Under the pieces are notes generated by a model. The model was not told the origin of the DNA. It did not search any database and saw only the letters and a list, made by a program, of their open reading frames with translations. 10,233 nt of DNA, taken from positions 1 through 10,233 of the forward strand of contig JBGPKT010000078.1 in assembly GCA_041486115.1 (NCBI GenBank), given 5' to 3'. Made by a program: the position numbers and the translations under genes. The stretch comes from JACQBY01 sp041486115. Its GTDB lineage: Bacteria; Nitrospirota; Nitrospiria; JACQBW01. The stretch's first letter is position 1, and every line of letters begins with the position of its first letter. This document shows, piece after piece, positions 1 to 7,101 of this stretch.

Positions 1-990
1 AATCCCCAGGAATCTCAAAAATATGGGAAGGAACAAAAAGAGATTTCTCCCCTGGTGGCCCATTATCACCGCTTTAAAGAAGTTGAAAAACAGCGGGAAG
101 AGGCCGAGCATCTTTTATCCGTCGCCTCGAATGACGATGAGTTCAAGGAGATGGCTCTGGCTGAGATCAAGCGGCTTGAGCAGGAAAAAGCAAAGCTGGA
201 AGACGAGATCAAGATGCTTCTGGTTCCCCAGGATCCCTATGATGAAAAAAATATCTTTCTTGAAATCCGGGCCGGAACAGGAGGAGATGAGGCGGCTCTT
301 TTTGCGAACGATCTGTTTAGAATGTATTCTAAGTACGCCGAGATCCATAAATGGAAACTGGAGATTTTAAGTTCCAGTCTGACCGGTATCGGGGGGATTA
401 AGGAAATCGTCGCTTCGATTGAAGGGAAGAGGGTTTACAGCAAATTGAAATATGAAAGCGGCGTTCACAGGGTCCAAAGGGTCCCTGCCACCGAAGCAGG
501 AGGAAGAATCCATACGTCCACTGTGACCGTTGCCGTACTTCCGGAAGCGGAGGATGTCGATATTCAGATTAATGAGAATGACCTCAGGATCGATACCTTT
601 TGCTCGTCAGGGGCAGGGGGCCAGAGCGTTAATACGACAAAATCCGCCGTACGGATTACCCATATTCCTACCGGACTTGTGGTGAGCTGCCAGGATGAAA
701 GATCACAGCTCAAGAACCGGATTAAAGGCATGAAAGTGTTACGGTCCCGCCTGCTGGAGGCCGAAAATGAAAAACGGGAAAGCGAAATTGCCCAGAGTCG
801 AAAAAGCCAGGTCGGCACAGGAGAACGGAGTGAAAAGATCCGGACTTATAATTTTCCGCAAAACCGTGTTACAGACCATAGAGTCGGCATGACGCTCCAT
901 AAATTGGAGGCCGTTCTTCAAGGGGACCTCGATGAATTGTTCGATGCCCTTTCAGCCTGGAACAACGCCCAAAAGCTGCAAACGTTATAA
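1..990 (+). CDS. prfA: Peptide chain release factor 1 (RF1), 5'-truncated by window edge
   Basis: RF1 recognises UAA and UAG in the ribosomal A site and triggers hydrolysis of peptidyl-tRNA. The frame is open from base 1 and gives 329 residues. Compared with the roughly 360-residue family, about 25-30 N-terminal residues lie outside the window. The ATG at base 55 is internal, because the helical first domain is already under way before it. Visible in order: a charged, helical N-terminal domain; the RAGTGGDEAALF segment; the stop-codon-reading tripeptide PAT (484-492), which is the RF1 signature where RF2 has SPF; and the catalytic GGQ loop (616-624) in the context SSGAGGQSVNTT. The C-terminal TYNFPQNRVTDHR segment is also typical. 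The TAA stop lies 13 nt before the preferred prmC start, and PrmC is the enzyme that methylates this GGQ glutamine. Identification is very secure. Confidence 0.97.
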   Translation, partial: NPQESQKYGKEQKEISPLVAHYHRFKEVEKQREEAEHLLSVASNDDEFKEMALAEIKRLEQEKAKLEDEIKMLLVPQDPYDEKNIFLEIRAGTGGDEAALFANDLFRMYSKYAEIHKWKLEILSSSLTGIGGIKEIVASIEGKRVYSKLKYESGVHRVQRVPATEAGGRIHTSTVTVAVLPEAEDVDIQINENDLRIDTFCSSGAGGQSVNTTKSAVRITHIPTGLVVSCQDERSQLKNRIKGMKVLRSRLLEAENEKRESEIAQSRKSQVGTGERSEKIRTYNFPQNRVTDHRVGMTLHKLEAVLQGDLDELFDALSAWNNAQKLQTL

Positions 991-1003
991 CAGGACATCT
1001 GCG

Positions 1004-1927
1004 ATGGACGCATCTCTACCTAAAAAAGCGGTCCGGCATAACTTTCCCGGCGGGGATAATGTGACTATATCCGGGTTGGTAAAGTTCGGGGAGAATGTTC
1101 TTCAATCGTGCGAGGATGTCGAAAATCCGGGGTTTGAAGCGGAGACCCTGTTAAGCTCATTATTAAAATGCCGCCGGCTTGATTTATACCTTCGTTTTGA
1201 TGAGTGTCCCGGTCTCTCTGTGATCCGCCAGTATGGTTTCTTGTTAGAACGGCGGAGAGGCTTTGAACCCCTCCAGTATATTACGGGGAGGGAGATCTTT
1301 TTAAACCGGGAGTTTTCCGTCGGACCGGGCGTATTGGTCCCCCGCCCTGAAACTGAGTTGCTGGCGGAGGAAGCGTTGCGTTTTTTAAACCGGGGGCCCT
1401 TTCTTGATCTGGGAACCGGAAGCGGTTGCATCGCCATTTCTCTCTGGCTGGAAAAACAGAAGGCTCTGGAGGGATATGCGGTCGATATTTCTCCCGAAGC
1501 GCTTGGGTATGCGAGGAAGAATGCCAAATCGCTAGGAGCGGCCTCTCCCAAACTTCACTGGATTAAAGGGGATCTTTTTCGTCCCTTGCCGGACCATTTA
1601 AAAAATACTTTTGAAGTGATTGTGAGCAATCCTCCCTATCTTGATATGAACCGGGATAGGATCGGCCTATCTGTAAGCAAGTTTGAGCCCCTGGCCGCTT
1701 TAGATGGCGGGGAGGGAGGATTATCCTGTTACGCGAGAATTTTTAAAGAGTCGGTGATCTGGTTAAAACCGGATGGTTTTTTAATCCTTGAAATGGGGAT
1801 GAACCAGATCGCTCCCCTGTTGTCGATGTTAAAAGCAACTCCCGCTTACCGCGTTTTAAATATTCTCAAGGATGAACAGGGCATTGACCGCATTCTGACT
1901 ATAGGCTTTAACGGGGTGGCAAAATAA
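1004..1927 (+). CDS. prmC: Release factor glutamine methyltransferase PrmC (HemK)
   Basis: SAM-dependent N5-glutamine methyltransferase that modifies the GGQ glutamine of RF1 and RF2. The N-terminal helical domain binds the release factor. It is followed by a Rossmann-type methyltransferase domain with SAM motif I DLGTGSG (1406-1426) and the catalytic NPPY motif (1628-1639), which is diagnostic of glutamine or adenine N-methylation. The segment VPRPETELL before motif I is also a PrmC hallmark. The start is uncertain. ATG 1004 has AGGA 8 nt upstream and gives 307 aa. GTG 1061 gives 288 aa and begins nearer to where family homology starts (TISGLVKFGENVLQ). An ATG at 932 would overlap prfA by 59 nt and is unlikely. 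I chose 1004 for its ribosome site. The gene ends 1 nt before murA. The old name HemK and a role in haem synthesis are historical. Confidence 0.95.
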   Translation: MDASLPKKAVRHNFPGGDNVTISGLVKFGENVLQSCEDVENPGFEAETLLSSLLKCRRLDLYLRFDECPGLSVIRQYGFLLERRRGFEPLQYITGREIFLNREFSVGPGVLVPRPETELLAEEALRFLNRGPFLDLGTGSGCIAISLWLEKQKALEGYAVDISPEALGYARKNAKSLGAASPKLHWIKGDLFRPLPDHLKNTFEVIVSNPPYLDMNRDRIGLSVSKFEPLAALDGGEGGLSCYARIFKESVIWLKPDGFLILEMGMNQIAPLLSMLKATPAYRVLNILKDEQGIDRILTIGFNGVAK

Positions 1928-1928
1928 T

Positions 1929-3188
1929 ATGGATAAGCTGGTGATCAATGGAGGCGTTCCTCTCTCGGGAGAGGTGACCATCAGCGGAGCGAAAAATGCC
2001 GCTCTGCCGATACTGGCTTCAACCCTTTTGTACGGGGGAACGAGTGTTTTTTCAAATATCCCCAAAATGGGAGATATTGCCACCATTAAAAAATTACTGG
2101 TCTGGCTCGGGGCGTCGATAGAGGAACGGGGCGATCAAACAGCGGTTGAAATTAAAAAAATTAACCGGCAGGATGCTCCTTACGAAATGGTTAAGACGAT
2201 GCGGGCTTCTATTCTGGTCCTGGGTCCCCTGCTGGCCCGGTGCGGAGAAGCGAGAGTTTCTCTTCCGGGAGGGTGCGCGATCGGAGCCAGACCGGTCAAT
2301 TTAACCCTTTCGGCTTTAGAGAGAATGGGGGCCGAAGTGAAGATCGTGCAGGGATACATCCAGGCAAAAGCCAAAAAGCTGAAAGGGGCGAAGATCGTTT
2401 TTGATACGCCCACGGTGACGGGAACTGAAAATGTCATGATGGCCGCAACCCTGGCGGAAGGGACGACCCTCCTTGAAAACGCCGCCTGTGAACCTGAAAT
2501 TACCGACCTGGCGAGATGCCTCTCTCTCTCGGGAGCTTCGATCCAGGGCGCCGGAACTGAAACGATTACCATCCAGGGAGTTCAGGAACTCCACGCCGTC
2601 GATTACAACGTCATGTCCGACCGGATTGAAGCCGGCACTTTTATGATCGCGGGGGCCATGACGGGGGGAGATATTTTTATCCGGAAGGGAGAGAGCCGCG
2701 ATCTGAAAGCGGTGACCTACAAGCTCCAGGAGGCCGGCGTGGAGATCGATGAGGAAAAAGCCGGATTGAGAGTCAAAGCAAAAAAAAAGATTCAGTCGGT
2801 GGACGTAAAAACCGCTCCCTATCCCGGCTTTCCGACAGATTTGCAGGCCCAGATGGTCGCTTTGATGACCCTTGCCAAAGGATTTTCAATAGTCACAGAA
2901 ACTATTTTTGAAAACCGTTTTAACCATGTGGCGGAATTGGTGCGAATGGGAGCCGATATCCGCATTAACGGAAACCAGGAGGTGATCCGGGGGGTCAGCC
3001 GTTTAAGCGGAGCCCAGGTGATGGCCTCTGATCTCCGGGGGAGCGCCTCTCTTGTACTGGCGGGACTGGCGGCGGAGGGGGAGACGCAGGTTTCCAGAAT
3101 CTATCACCTCGACCGGGGCTACGAAAAAATGGAAGAAAAGCTTACTTGCCTTGGCGCAAAAGTGATAAGAACCAGGGGGTCCCTGTGA
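1929..3188 (+). CDS. murA: UDP-N-acetylglucosamine 1-carboxyvinyltransferase MurA
   Basis: Cytoplasmic enzyme that transfers enolpyruvate from PEP to UDP-GlcNAc, the first committed step of peptidoglycan synthesis. The 419-residue length matches the family, an EPSP-synthase-like two-domain fold. Key residues are in place: K22-N23 in SGAKNAALP, the PEP-binding Cys116 in PGGCAIGARPVN (codon 2274-2276), Asp304 in FPTDLQAQ, and Arg396 in HLDRGYE. These correspond to E. coli K22, C115, D305 and R397. Because the loop carries Cys and not Asp, the classic fosfomycin target residue is present, which predicts sensitivity at the enzyme level. The start ATG sits 1 nt after the prmC stop with no strong Shine-Dalgarno, so coupled translation is likely. 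The TGA stop overlaps the hisG GTG. Confidence 0.98.
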   Translation: MDKLVINGGVPLSGEVTISGAKNAALPILASTLLYGGTSVFSNIPKMGDIATIKKLLVWLGASIEERGDQTAVEIKKINRQDAPYEMVKTMRASILVLGPLLARCGEARVSLPGGCAIGARPVNLTLSALERMGAEVKIVQGYIQAKAKKLKGAKIVFDTPTVTGTENVMMAATLAEGTTLLENAACEPEITDLARCLSLSGASIQGAGTETITIQGVQELHAVDYNVMSDRIEAGTFMIAGAMTGGDIFIRKGESRDLKAVTYKLQEAGVEIDEEKAGLRVKAKKKIQSVDVKTAPYPGFPTDLQAQMVALMTLAKGFSIVTETIFENRFNHVAELVRMGADIRINGNQEVIRGVSRLSGAQVMASDLRGSASLVLAGLAAEGETQVSRIYHLDRGYEKMEEKLTCLGAKVIRTRGSL

Positions 3189-3823
3189 ACGATTGGCTGA
3201 CCATTGCGCTGTCGAAAGGGCGGCTTTTAAACGAGTCGGTGAATCTGTTAAATCAAATCGGCATTGCCCATAAAGAGCTCCTGCCGGGAGACCGAAGGCT
3301 CCTCTTTGAACTCCCCCGCCAAAAAATCAGGTTGTTGCTGGTCAGGGCGGGAGATGTTCCGACTTATGTTGAGTACGGGGCCGCGGATATCGGCATCGCG
3401 GGGAAAAATGTTCTTCTTGAAGACGAGAAAGAGCTCTTTGAACCGCTCGACCTGAAGTTCGGATTTTGCCGAATCATCCTGGCCGAACCGATCGGAATGG
3501 AGTTAACCCGGAAAAAACGCCCCTCCAAACTCAGGGTGGCGACAAAATACCCCCATATTTCCGAAAAGTTTTTCAGCCAAAAAGGGATTCCGGTTGAGCT
3601 GATTAAACTCGGCGGATCGATAGAGCTGGCGCCGATGTTAGGGCTCGCAGACCAGATCATCGACCTGGTCTCGACGGGGGCGACCCTGAAAGCACACCAT
3701 TTAAAAATCGCTGAAGCCATTGCCGTATCGACGGCAAGATTAATCGTTAACAGGGCTAGTTTTAAACTGAAGCATCAGAGAGTCTATGCCCTAATAGATC
3801 AGATCCGGTCTGTACTCTCTTAA
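3185..3823 (+). CDS. hisG: ATP phosphoribosyltransferase, short form catalytic subunit
   Basis: Catalyses the first step of histidine synthesis, ATP + PRPP to phosphoribosyl-ATP. With GTG 3185 as start it has 212 residues and begins NDWLTIALSKGRLL, the usual family N-terminus. Length matches the short class (HisG-S), which lacks the C-terminal allosteric domain found in roughly 300-residue enzymes. The PRPP-binding motif is DLVSTGATLKAHHL at residues 160-173. The GTG overlaps the murA stop as GTGA, and AGGGGG (3174-3179) lies 5 nt upstream. An in-frame ATG at 3146 lies inside murA and would add residues with no family match. Known HisG-S enzymes form an octamer with HisZ, a histidyl-tRNA synthetase-like regulatory subunit that gives activity and histidine feedback. 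No hisZ is in this window, so I infer it is elsewhere in the genome. Confidence 0.96.
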   Translation: MNDWLTIALSKGRLLNESVNLLNQIGIAHKELLPGDRRLLFELPRQKIRLLLVRAGDVPTYVEYGAADIGIAGKNVLLEDEKELFEPLDLKFGFCRIILAEPIGMELTRKKRPSKLRVATKYPHISEKFFSQKGIPVELIKLGGSIELAPMLGLADQIIDLVSTGATLKAHHLKIAEAIAVSTARLIVNRASFKLKHQRVYALIDQIRSVLS

Positions 3824-3846
3824 GAAGCGAGCCACCTTTTTTTCGA

Positions 3847-3861
3847 CCGCGGAGCGGGAAG
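3847..3861 (+). promoter_or_regulatory. hisD ribosome-binding site inside a short GC hairpin
   Basis: GGAG at 3851-3854 lies 7 nt before the hisD ATG. It is flanked by CCGC (3847-3850) and GCGG (3854-3857), which can pair as a 4-bp all-GC stem with a GGA loop, partly hiding the site. This is the only real spacer within the his cluster (38 nt, 3824-3861), and it also carries a 7-T run at 3837-3843. The stem is short, so any regulatory effect is speculative. The ribosome site itself is credible. Confidence 0.5.
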
Positions 3862-5145
3862 ATGAAGATCGTATCCTACAATCAATCCCAGTTTCAGAAA
3901 CAGTTAAATAAGTTAACCAACCGGTTCGAGTTAAGCGAAGCCCCTGTTGAAAAAGTCGTGAAGTCGATTCTGGCCGATGTCAAGAAAAACGGCGACCGGG
4001 CGGTCATGAAATATACTAAAAAATTTGACGGGCTTTCATTAAAAAAAGGGGCGTTTTGCATTTCCCCCGAGCGGATCAAAGAGGCCTGTCAAACAGCCGA
4101 TCCCAAAGTGGTGAAAAGCCTGAAATTCGCCGCCGACAGAATCACTTCGTTTCACCAGCGCCAGAAGACAGAAAGCTGGAGCTATAAAGAAGGGGGTGTC
4201 ACGCTCGGGCAGATGGTCCAGCCGATGGACCGGGTCGGCCTTTATGTGCCCGGAGGGAAAGCGGCCTACCCGTCGTCGCTTTTGATGAATGCGATTCCTG
4301 CTCTTGTGGCCGGCGTGGAGGAGGTGGTGGTCTGTTTCCCCTCCTTGAAAGGCAAAATCAACCCGTACCTTCTGGTCGCCGCGGATATTCTGGGAATCAA
4401 GGAAATTTATCCGATTGGCGGAGCACAGGCGGTTGCCGCGCTTGCCTATGGGACATCCAGCATTAAAAGAGTGGATAAAATCGTGGGGCCGGGGAACATC
4501 TATGTGGCCACGGCCAAACGGATGGTCTATGGATGGGTTGACATAGACATGATTGCCGGACCGAGCGAGGTCCTGGTGATTGCCGATGAGTCGGCGAACG
4601 CTTCTTATGTGGCATCTGACCTTCTGGCTCAGGCCGAACATGACCAGAAAGCCTATCCGATCTGTTTGACCCCGTCGATGGCGCTCGCAAAGCAGATCAA
4701 AAAAGAGACCGAAATCAAATTGAAAACAATGGACCGGAAAGCGATAGCCGGAGTCTCGGTTAAAAACAACGGGGTGATCTTTGTTACGGCCTCTCTGGAC
4801 CAGGCTATTGACATCGCCAATCTTCTGGCGCCCGAACATCTGGAACTCGAAATCGAAAATCCCGAAATGGTTATGAAAAGAATCCGGCATGCCGGAGCCG
4901 TATTTGTGGGGCATTATTCCCCGGAAGCGGTGGGAGATTATCTGGCCGGTCCGAACCATGTCCTCCCCACAGGAGGGACCGCGAGGTTCTTTTCACCTCT
5001 TTCTGTCGAGGATTTTATCAAGAAGACCAGCATCATTTTCTACTCTAAAGATGAACTTGCAAAAGTTTCGGGTGATGTGATTCGTCTGGCTCAGATAGAG
5101 GGTTTAACCGGGCATGCCCATTCGATGGAGATCAGGAGAAGATGA
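3862..5145 (+). CDS. hisD: Histidinol dehydrogenase
   Basis: Zinc- and NAD-dependent enzyme that oxidises L-histidinol through histidinal to histidine, the last two steps of the pathway. The 427-residue length is normal. Expected active-site and zinc residues are visible: Gln257 and His260 in LLAQAEHDQ, Glu325-His326 in APEHLELE, Asp359 in GDYLAGPNHVLPTGG, and His418 in GLTGHAHS. These match E. coli Q259, H262, E326-H327, D360 and H419. The NAD-binding stretch YVPGGKAAYPSSLLMNA and GPGNIYVATAKR are also present. It is separated from hisG by 38 nt and overlaps hisB by 4 nt (ATGA). A 306-codon open frame on the opposite strand is a shadow of this gene. Confidence 0.98.
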   Translation: MKIVSYNQSQFQKQLNKLTNRFELSEAPVEKVVKSILADVKKNGDRAVMKYTKKFDGLSLKKGAFCISPERIKEACQTADPKVVKSLKFAADRITSFHQRQKTESWSYKEGGVTLGQMVQPMDRVGLYVPGGKAAYPSSLLMNAIPALVAGVEEVVVCFPSLKGKINPYLLVAADILGIKEIYPIGGAQAVAALAYGTSSIKRVDKIVGPGNIYVATAKRMVYGWVDIDMIAGPSEVLVIADESANASYVASDLLAQAEHDQKAYPICLTPSMALAKQIKKETEIKLKTMDRKAIAGVSVKNNGVIFVTASLDQAIDIANLLAPEHLELEIENPEMVMKRIRHAGAVFVGHYSPEAVGDYLAGPNHVLPTGGTARFFSPLSVEDFIKKTSIIFYSKDELAKVSGDVIRLAQIEGLTGHAHSMEIRRR

Positions 5146-5741
5146 GAACGCCCCCCGTGAGGGAAGCCATCATTCAGCGAAAAACCGCCGAGACTCAAAT
5201 TCAAATGAAGTTGAAAATCGACGGGACGGGAAAAAGCGAGGTCGATTCGAGCCTCCCTTTTCTCGACCATATGTTAACACTCTGGGCCAAACATGGCTTC
5301 TTTGACTTTAAGTTAAAGAGCAAGGGGGACATTGAAATCGATGATCATCACCTCGTGGAAGACATTGGCATTGCTCTCGGGAACGCCCTGGCAAAAGCCG
5401 TGGGGGACAAAAAAGGGATCAAACGGTACGGGATCGCCTATGTCCCGATGGATGAAGCTCTGGCGCAGGTCATTCTCGATGTCAGCGGAAGGCCTAATCT
5501 GATTTACGGGGTTGCGCTATCGAAGAAAAAGATCAAAGATTTTGATATTGATTTAATTGAGCATTTTTTTGAGGCCCTGGTCCAGCGGAGCGGGTTGACG
5601 CTTCATATCCATGTCCCTTATGGGCGGAACCCGCACCATGTTCTGGAGGCTGTTTTTAAAGCCTTTGGCCGGGCGCTCGACCAGGCGCTTCAAATCGACC
5701 CCCGGATTAAAGGGGTCCTATCTACCAAAGGGGTTTTGTGA
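5142..5741 (+). CDS. hisB: Imidazoleglycerol-phosphate dehydratase (monofunctional)
   Basis: Manganese-dependent dehydratase that converts imidazole glycerol phosphate to imidazole acetol phosphate. It has 199 residues, the length of the stand-alone enzyme; the enteric N-terminal histidinol-phosphatase domain is absent, so a separate phosphatase must exist elsewhere. Metal-ligand motifs of both halves of the fold are intact: LDHML, DDHHLVED (residues 67-74), IEHFFEAL, and NPHHVLEAVFKAFGRAL. The ATG overlaps the hisD stop as ATGA. The nearest Shine-Dalgarno, AGGAG (5134-5138), sits only 3 nt from the start, closer than usual, so re-initiation after hisD may matter. The stop overlaps the hisH GTG. 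Confidence 0.98.
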   Translation: MRTPPVREAIIQRKTAETQIQMKLKIDGTGKSEVDSSLPFLDHMLTLWAKHGFFDFKLKSKGDIEIDDHHLVEDIGIALGNALAKAVGDKKGIKRYGIAYVPMDEALAQVILDVSGRPNLIYGVALSKKKIKDFDIDLIEHFFEALVQRSGLTLHIHVPYGRNPHHVLEAVFKAFGRALDQALQIDPRIKGVLSTKGVL

Positions 5742-6376
5742 TCGCGATTATTGATTATGGCATGGGCAATTTAAGGAGCGTCCATAATGCTTTTAAAAAG
5801 TTGGGGCGGGAGGCGGTGATCACTTCCGACCGGGAAACGGTCTCCCGAGCCAGCCATCTGGTCCTTCCCGGAGTCGGCGCTTTTTCGGAGTGCATGGATC
5901 AACTCCGTTCAACCGGTTTAATCGCTCCGATCCTTGAGGCGATTCAACGGGGGAAGCCGTTTCTCGGGATATGTCTTGGTTTTCAACTTTTATTTTCAAA
6001 AAGCGATGAATTCGGCGAGCACCAGGGGCTCAATGTGATTTCGGGCGAAGTAAAAAAATTTCCCGACGGGAAGCTGAAGGTTCCTCATATCGGTTGGAAT
6101 CAGGTCCGGTTGTCCGGTTCTTGTCCAGTGTTCAAAGGGATCCCCTCGGATGCCTATTTTTATTTCGATCATTCCTATTATGCCATTCCGACCTGTGGAT
6201 CGGTCGATCCAAAGACCGGACCGGAAAAAGAGGCCGTGACTGCCTCCTGGACCGATTACGGGGTAAAGTTTACCTCTTCCGTCTGGAGAGACAATCTCTT
6301 TGCCTGCCAGTTCCACCCTGAAAAGAGCCAGACTTTGGGACTAAAACTTCTGGAAAATTTCGGAGGATTGAGTTGA
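5738..6376 (+). CDS. hisH: Imidazole glycerol phosphate synthase, glutamine amidotransferase subunit
   Basis: Class I glutaminase subunit that releases ammonia from glutamine and passes it to HisF for imidazole ring closure. The catalytic triad is visible: Cys79 in FLGICLGFQ, and His193 and Glu195 in CQFHPEKS. The oxyanion-strand motif LPGVGAF and the N-terminal IIDYGMGNLRSVHNA are typical. It has 212 residues, slightly longer than the roughly 200-residue average, apparently through extra residues between HSYY and the DYG motif. In the usual YFVHSY segment, valine is aspartate here (YFDHSYY). GTG 5738 overlaps the hisB stop (GTGA), with AAAGGGG (5727-5733) 4 nt upstream. The stop overlaps the hisA TTG. 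Confidence 0.97.
   Translation: MIAIIDYGMGNLRSVHNAFKKLGREAVITSDRETVSRASHLVLPGVGAFSECMDQLRSTGLIAPILEAIQRGKPFLGICLGFQLLFSKSDEFGEHQGLNVISGEVKKFPDGKLKVPHIGWNQVRLSGSCPVFKGIPSDAYFYFDHSYYAIPTCGSVDPKTGPEKEAVTASWTDYGVKFTSSVWRDNLFACQFHPEKSQTLGLKLLENFGGLS
6362..6375 (+). promoter_or_regulatory. Strong ribosome-binding site for hisA TTG start
   Basis: GGAGGA (6362-6367) lies 5 nt before TTG 6373-6375, inside the end of hisH. It decides the hisA start: no ATG lies near the family N-terminus, and translation from this TTG gives the canonical KLFPAIDIKDG sequence. Confidence 0.8.
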
Positions 6377-7101
6377 AACTCTTTCCCGCCATTGACATTA
6401 AAGACGGGGCATGTGTCCGTTTGAAACAGGGCCAATTCGATCAAAAAGAGGTTTTTTCAATCGAACCGGAGTCGATCGCAAAAAAATGGAGTGAGGCCGG
6501 CACGGACATGATCCATGTGGTTGACCTCGATGGAGCGCTCAGCGGAAAGCCGGTCAACCGGGAAGTTATCCTGAGAATTTTAAAAACGGTTCCTACTCCG
6601 ATCCAGGTGGGAGGCGGCATCCGGGATTTTGAAACCATTGAAAGCTACCTTTCCATGGGGGTTTCACGGGTGGTTCTGGGGACATCGATTATCAAAAATA
6701 TTGATCTTTTGAAAAAAGCGGCGAAAGCGTATCCGGGACAAATCGTTGCCGGAATAGACGCAAAAAACGGCAAAATCGCCATCTCCGGATGGACTGATGT
6801 CACCGGAGAATCGGCTGTCGATTACGGTAGAAAGGTCAGCGCGTTGGGGATTGCGGCCCTGGTTTATACCGATATTGAAAAAGACGGCATGATGGAAGGG
6901 CCGAATTTCCGCCGCATTGAGGAGATGGCAGGCGCAAGTCATGTCCCTCTGGTGGTATCGGGGGGAGTCTCTTCGTTGAAAGATATCCGGCGAATTATGG
7001 AGATGAAAAATATCGAAGGGATTATTATCGGAAAGGCCCTGTATACAGGCGCCATTTCTTTGGAACCGGCCATTGCCATCGCCAGGGGCGCCGCATGTTA
7101 G
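6373..7101 (+). CDS. hisA: ProFAR isomerase (phosphoribosylformimino-AICAR-P isomerase)
   Basis: (Beta/alpha)8-barrel enzyme that isomerises ProFAR to PRFAR by an Amadori rearrangement. It has 242 residues. The catalytic aspartates of the two half-barrels are Asp8 (AIDIKDGACVRL) and Asp129 (AGIDAKNGK). Phosphate-binding glycines are in VGGGIRD and VSGGVSS, and YTDIEKDGMMEGPN matches HisA. The start is TTG 6373, which overlaps the hisH stop as TTGA and is served by GGAGGA. The protein resembles HisF as expected for paralogous barrels, but the GACVRLKQG context and the lack of CLDVKDG separate it from HisF. A dual HisA/TrpF (PriA) role is not suggested, though the sequence alone cannot exclude it. 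The TAG stop overlaps hisF by 7 nt. Confidence 0.97.
   Translation: MKLFPAIDIKDGACVRLKQGQFDQKEVFSIEPESIAKKWSEAGTDMIHVVDLDGALSGKPVNREVILRILKTVPTPIQVGGGIRDFETIESYLSMGVSRVVLGTSIIKNIDLLKKAAKAYPGQIVAGIDAKNGKIAISGWTDVTGESAVDYGRKVSALGIAALVYTDIEKDGMMEGPNFRRIEEMAGASHVPLVVSGGVSSLKDIRRIMEMKNIEGIIIGKALYTGAISLEPAIAIARGAAC

Noticed and set aside
932..1003. Upstream ATG for prmC
   Set aside because: It would overlap prfA by 59 nt and adds a sequence unlike any PrmC N-terminus; ATG 1004 has a better ribosome site.
1102..1551. 149-codon minus-strand open frame opposite prmC
   Set aside because: It overlaps the conserved SAM motif region of prmC on the other strand, with no recognisable domain and a low-complexity Ser/Arg-rich translation.
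4039..4959. 306-codon open frame on the minus strand opposite hisD
   Set aside because: It lies wholly within hisD, has a composition typical of an antisense shadow (rich in His, Arg and Gly), and shows no family motif.
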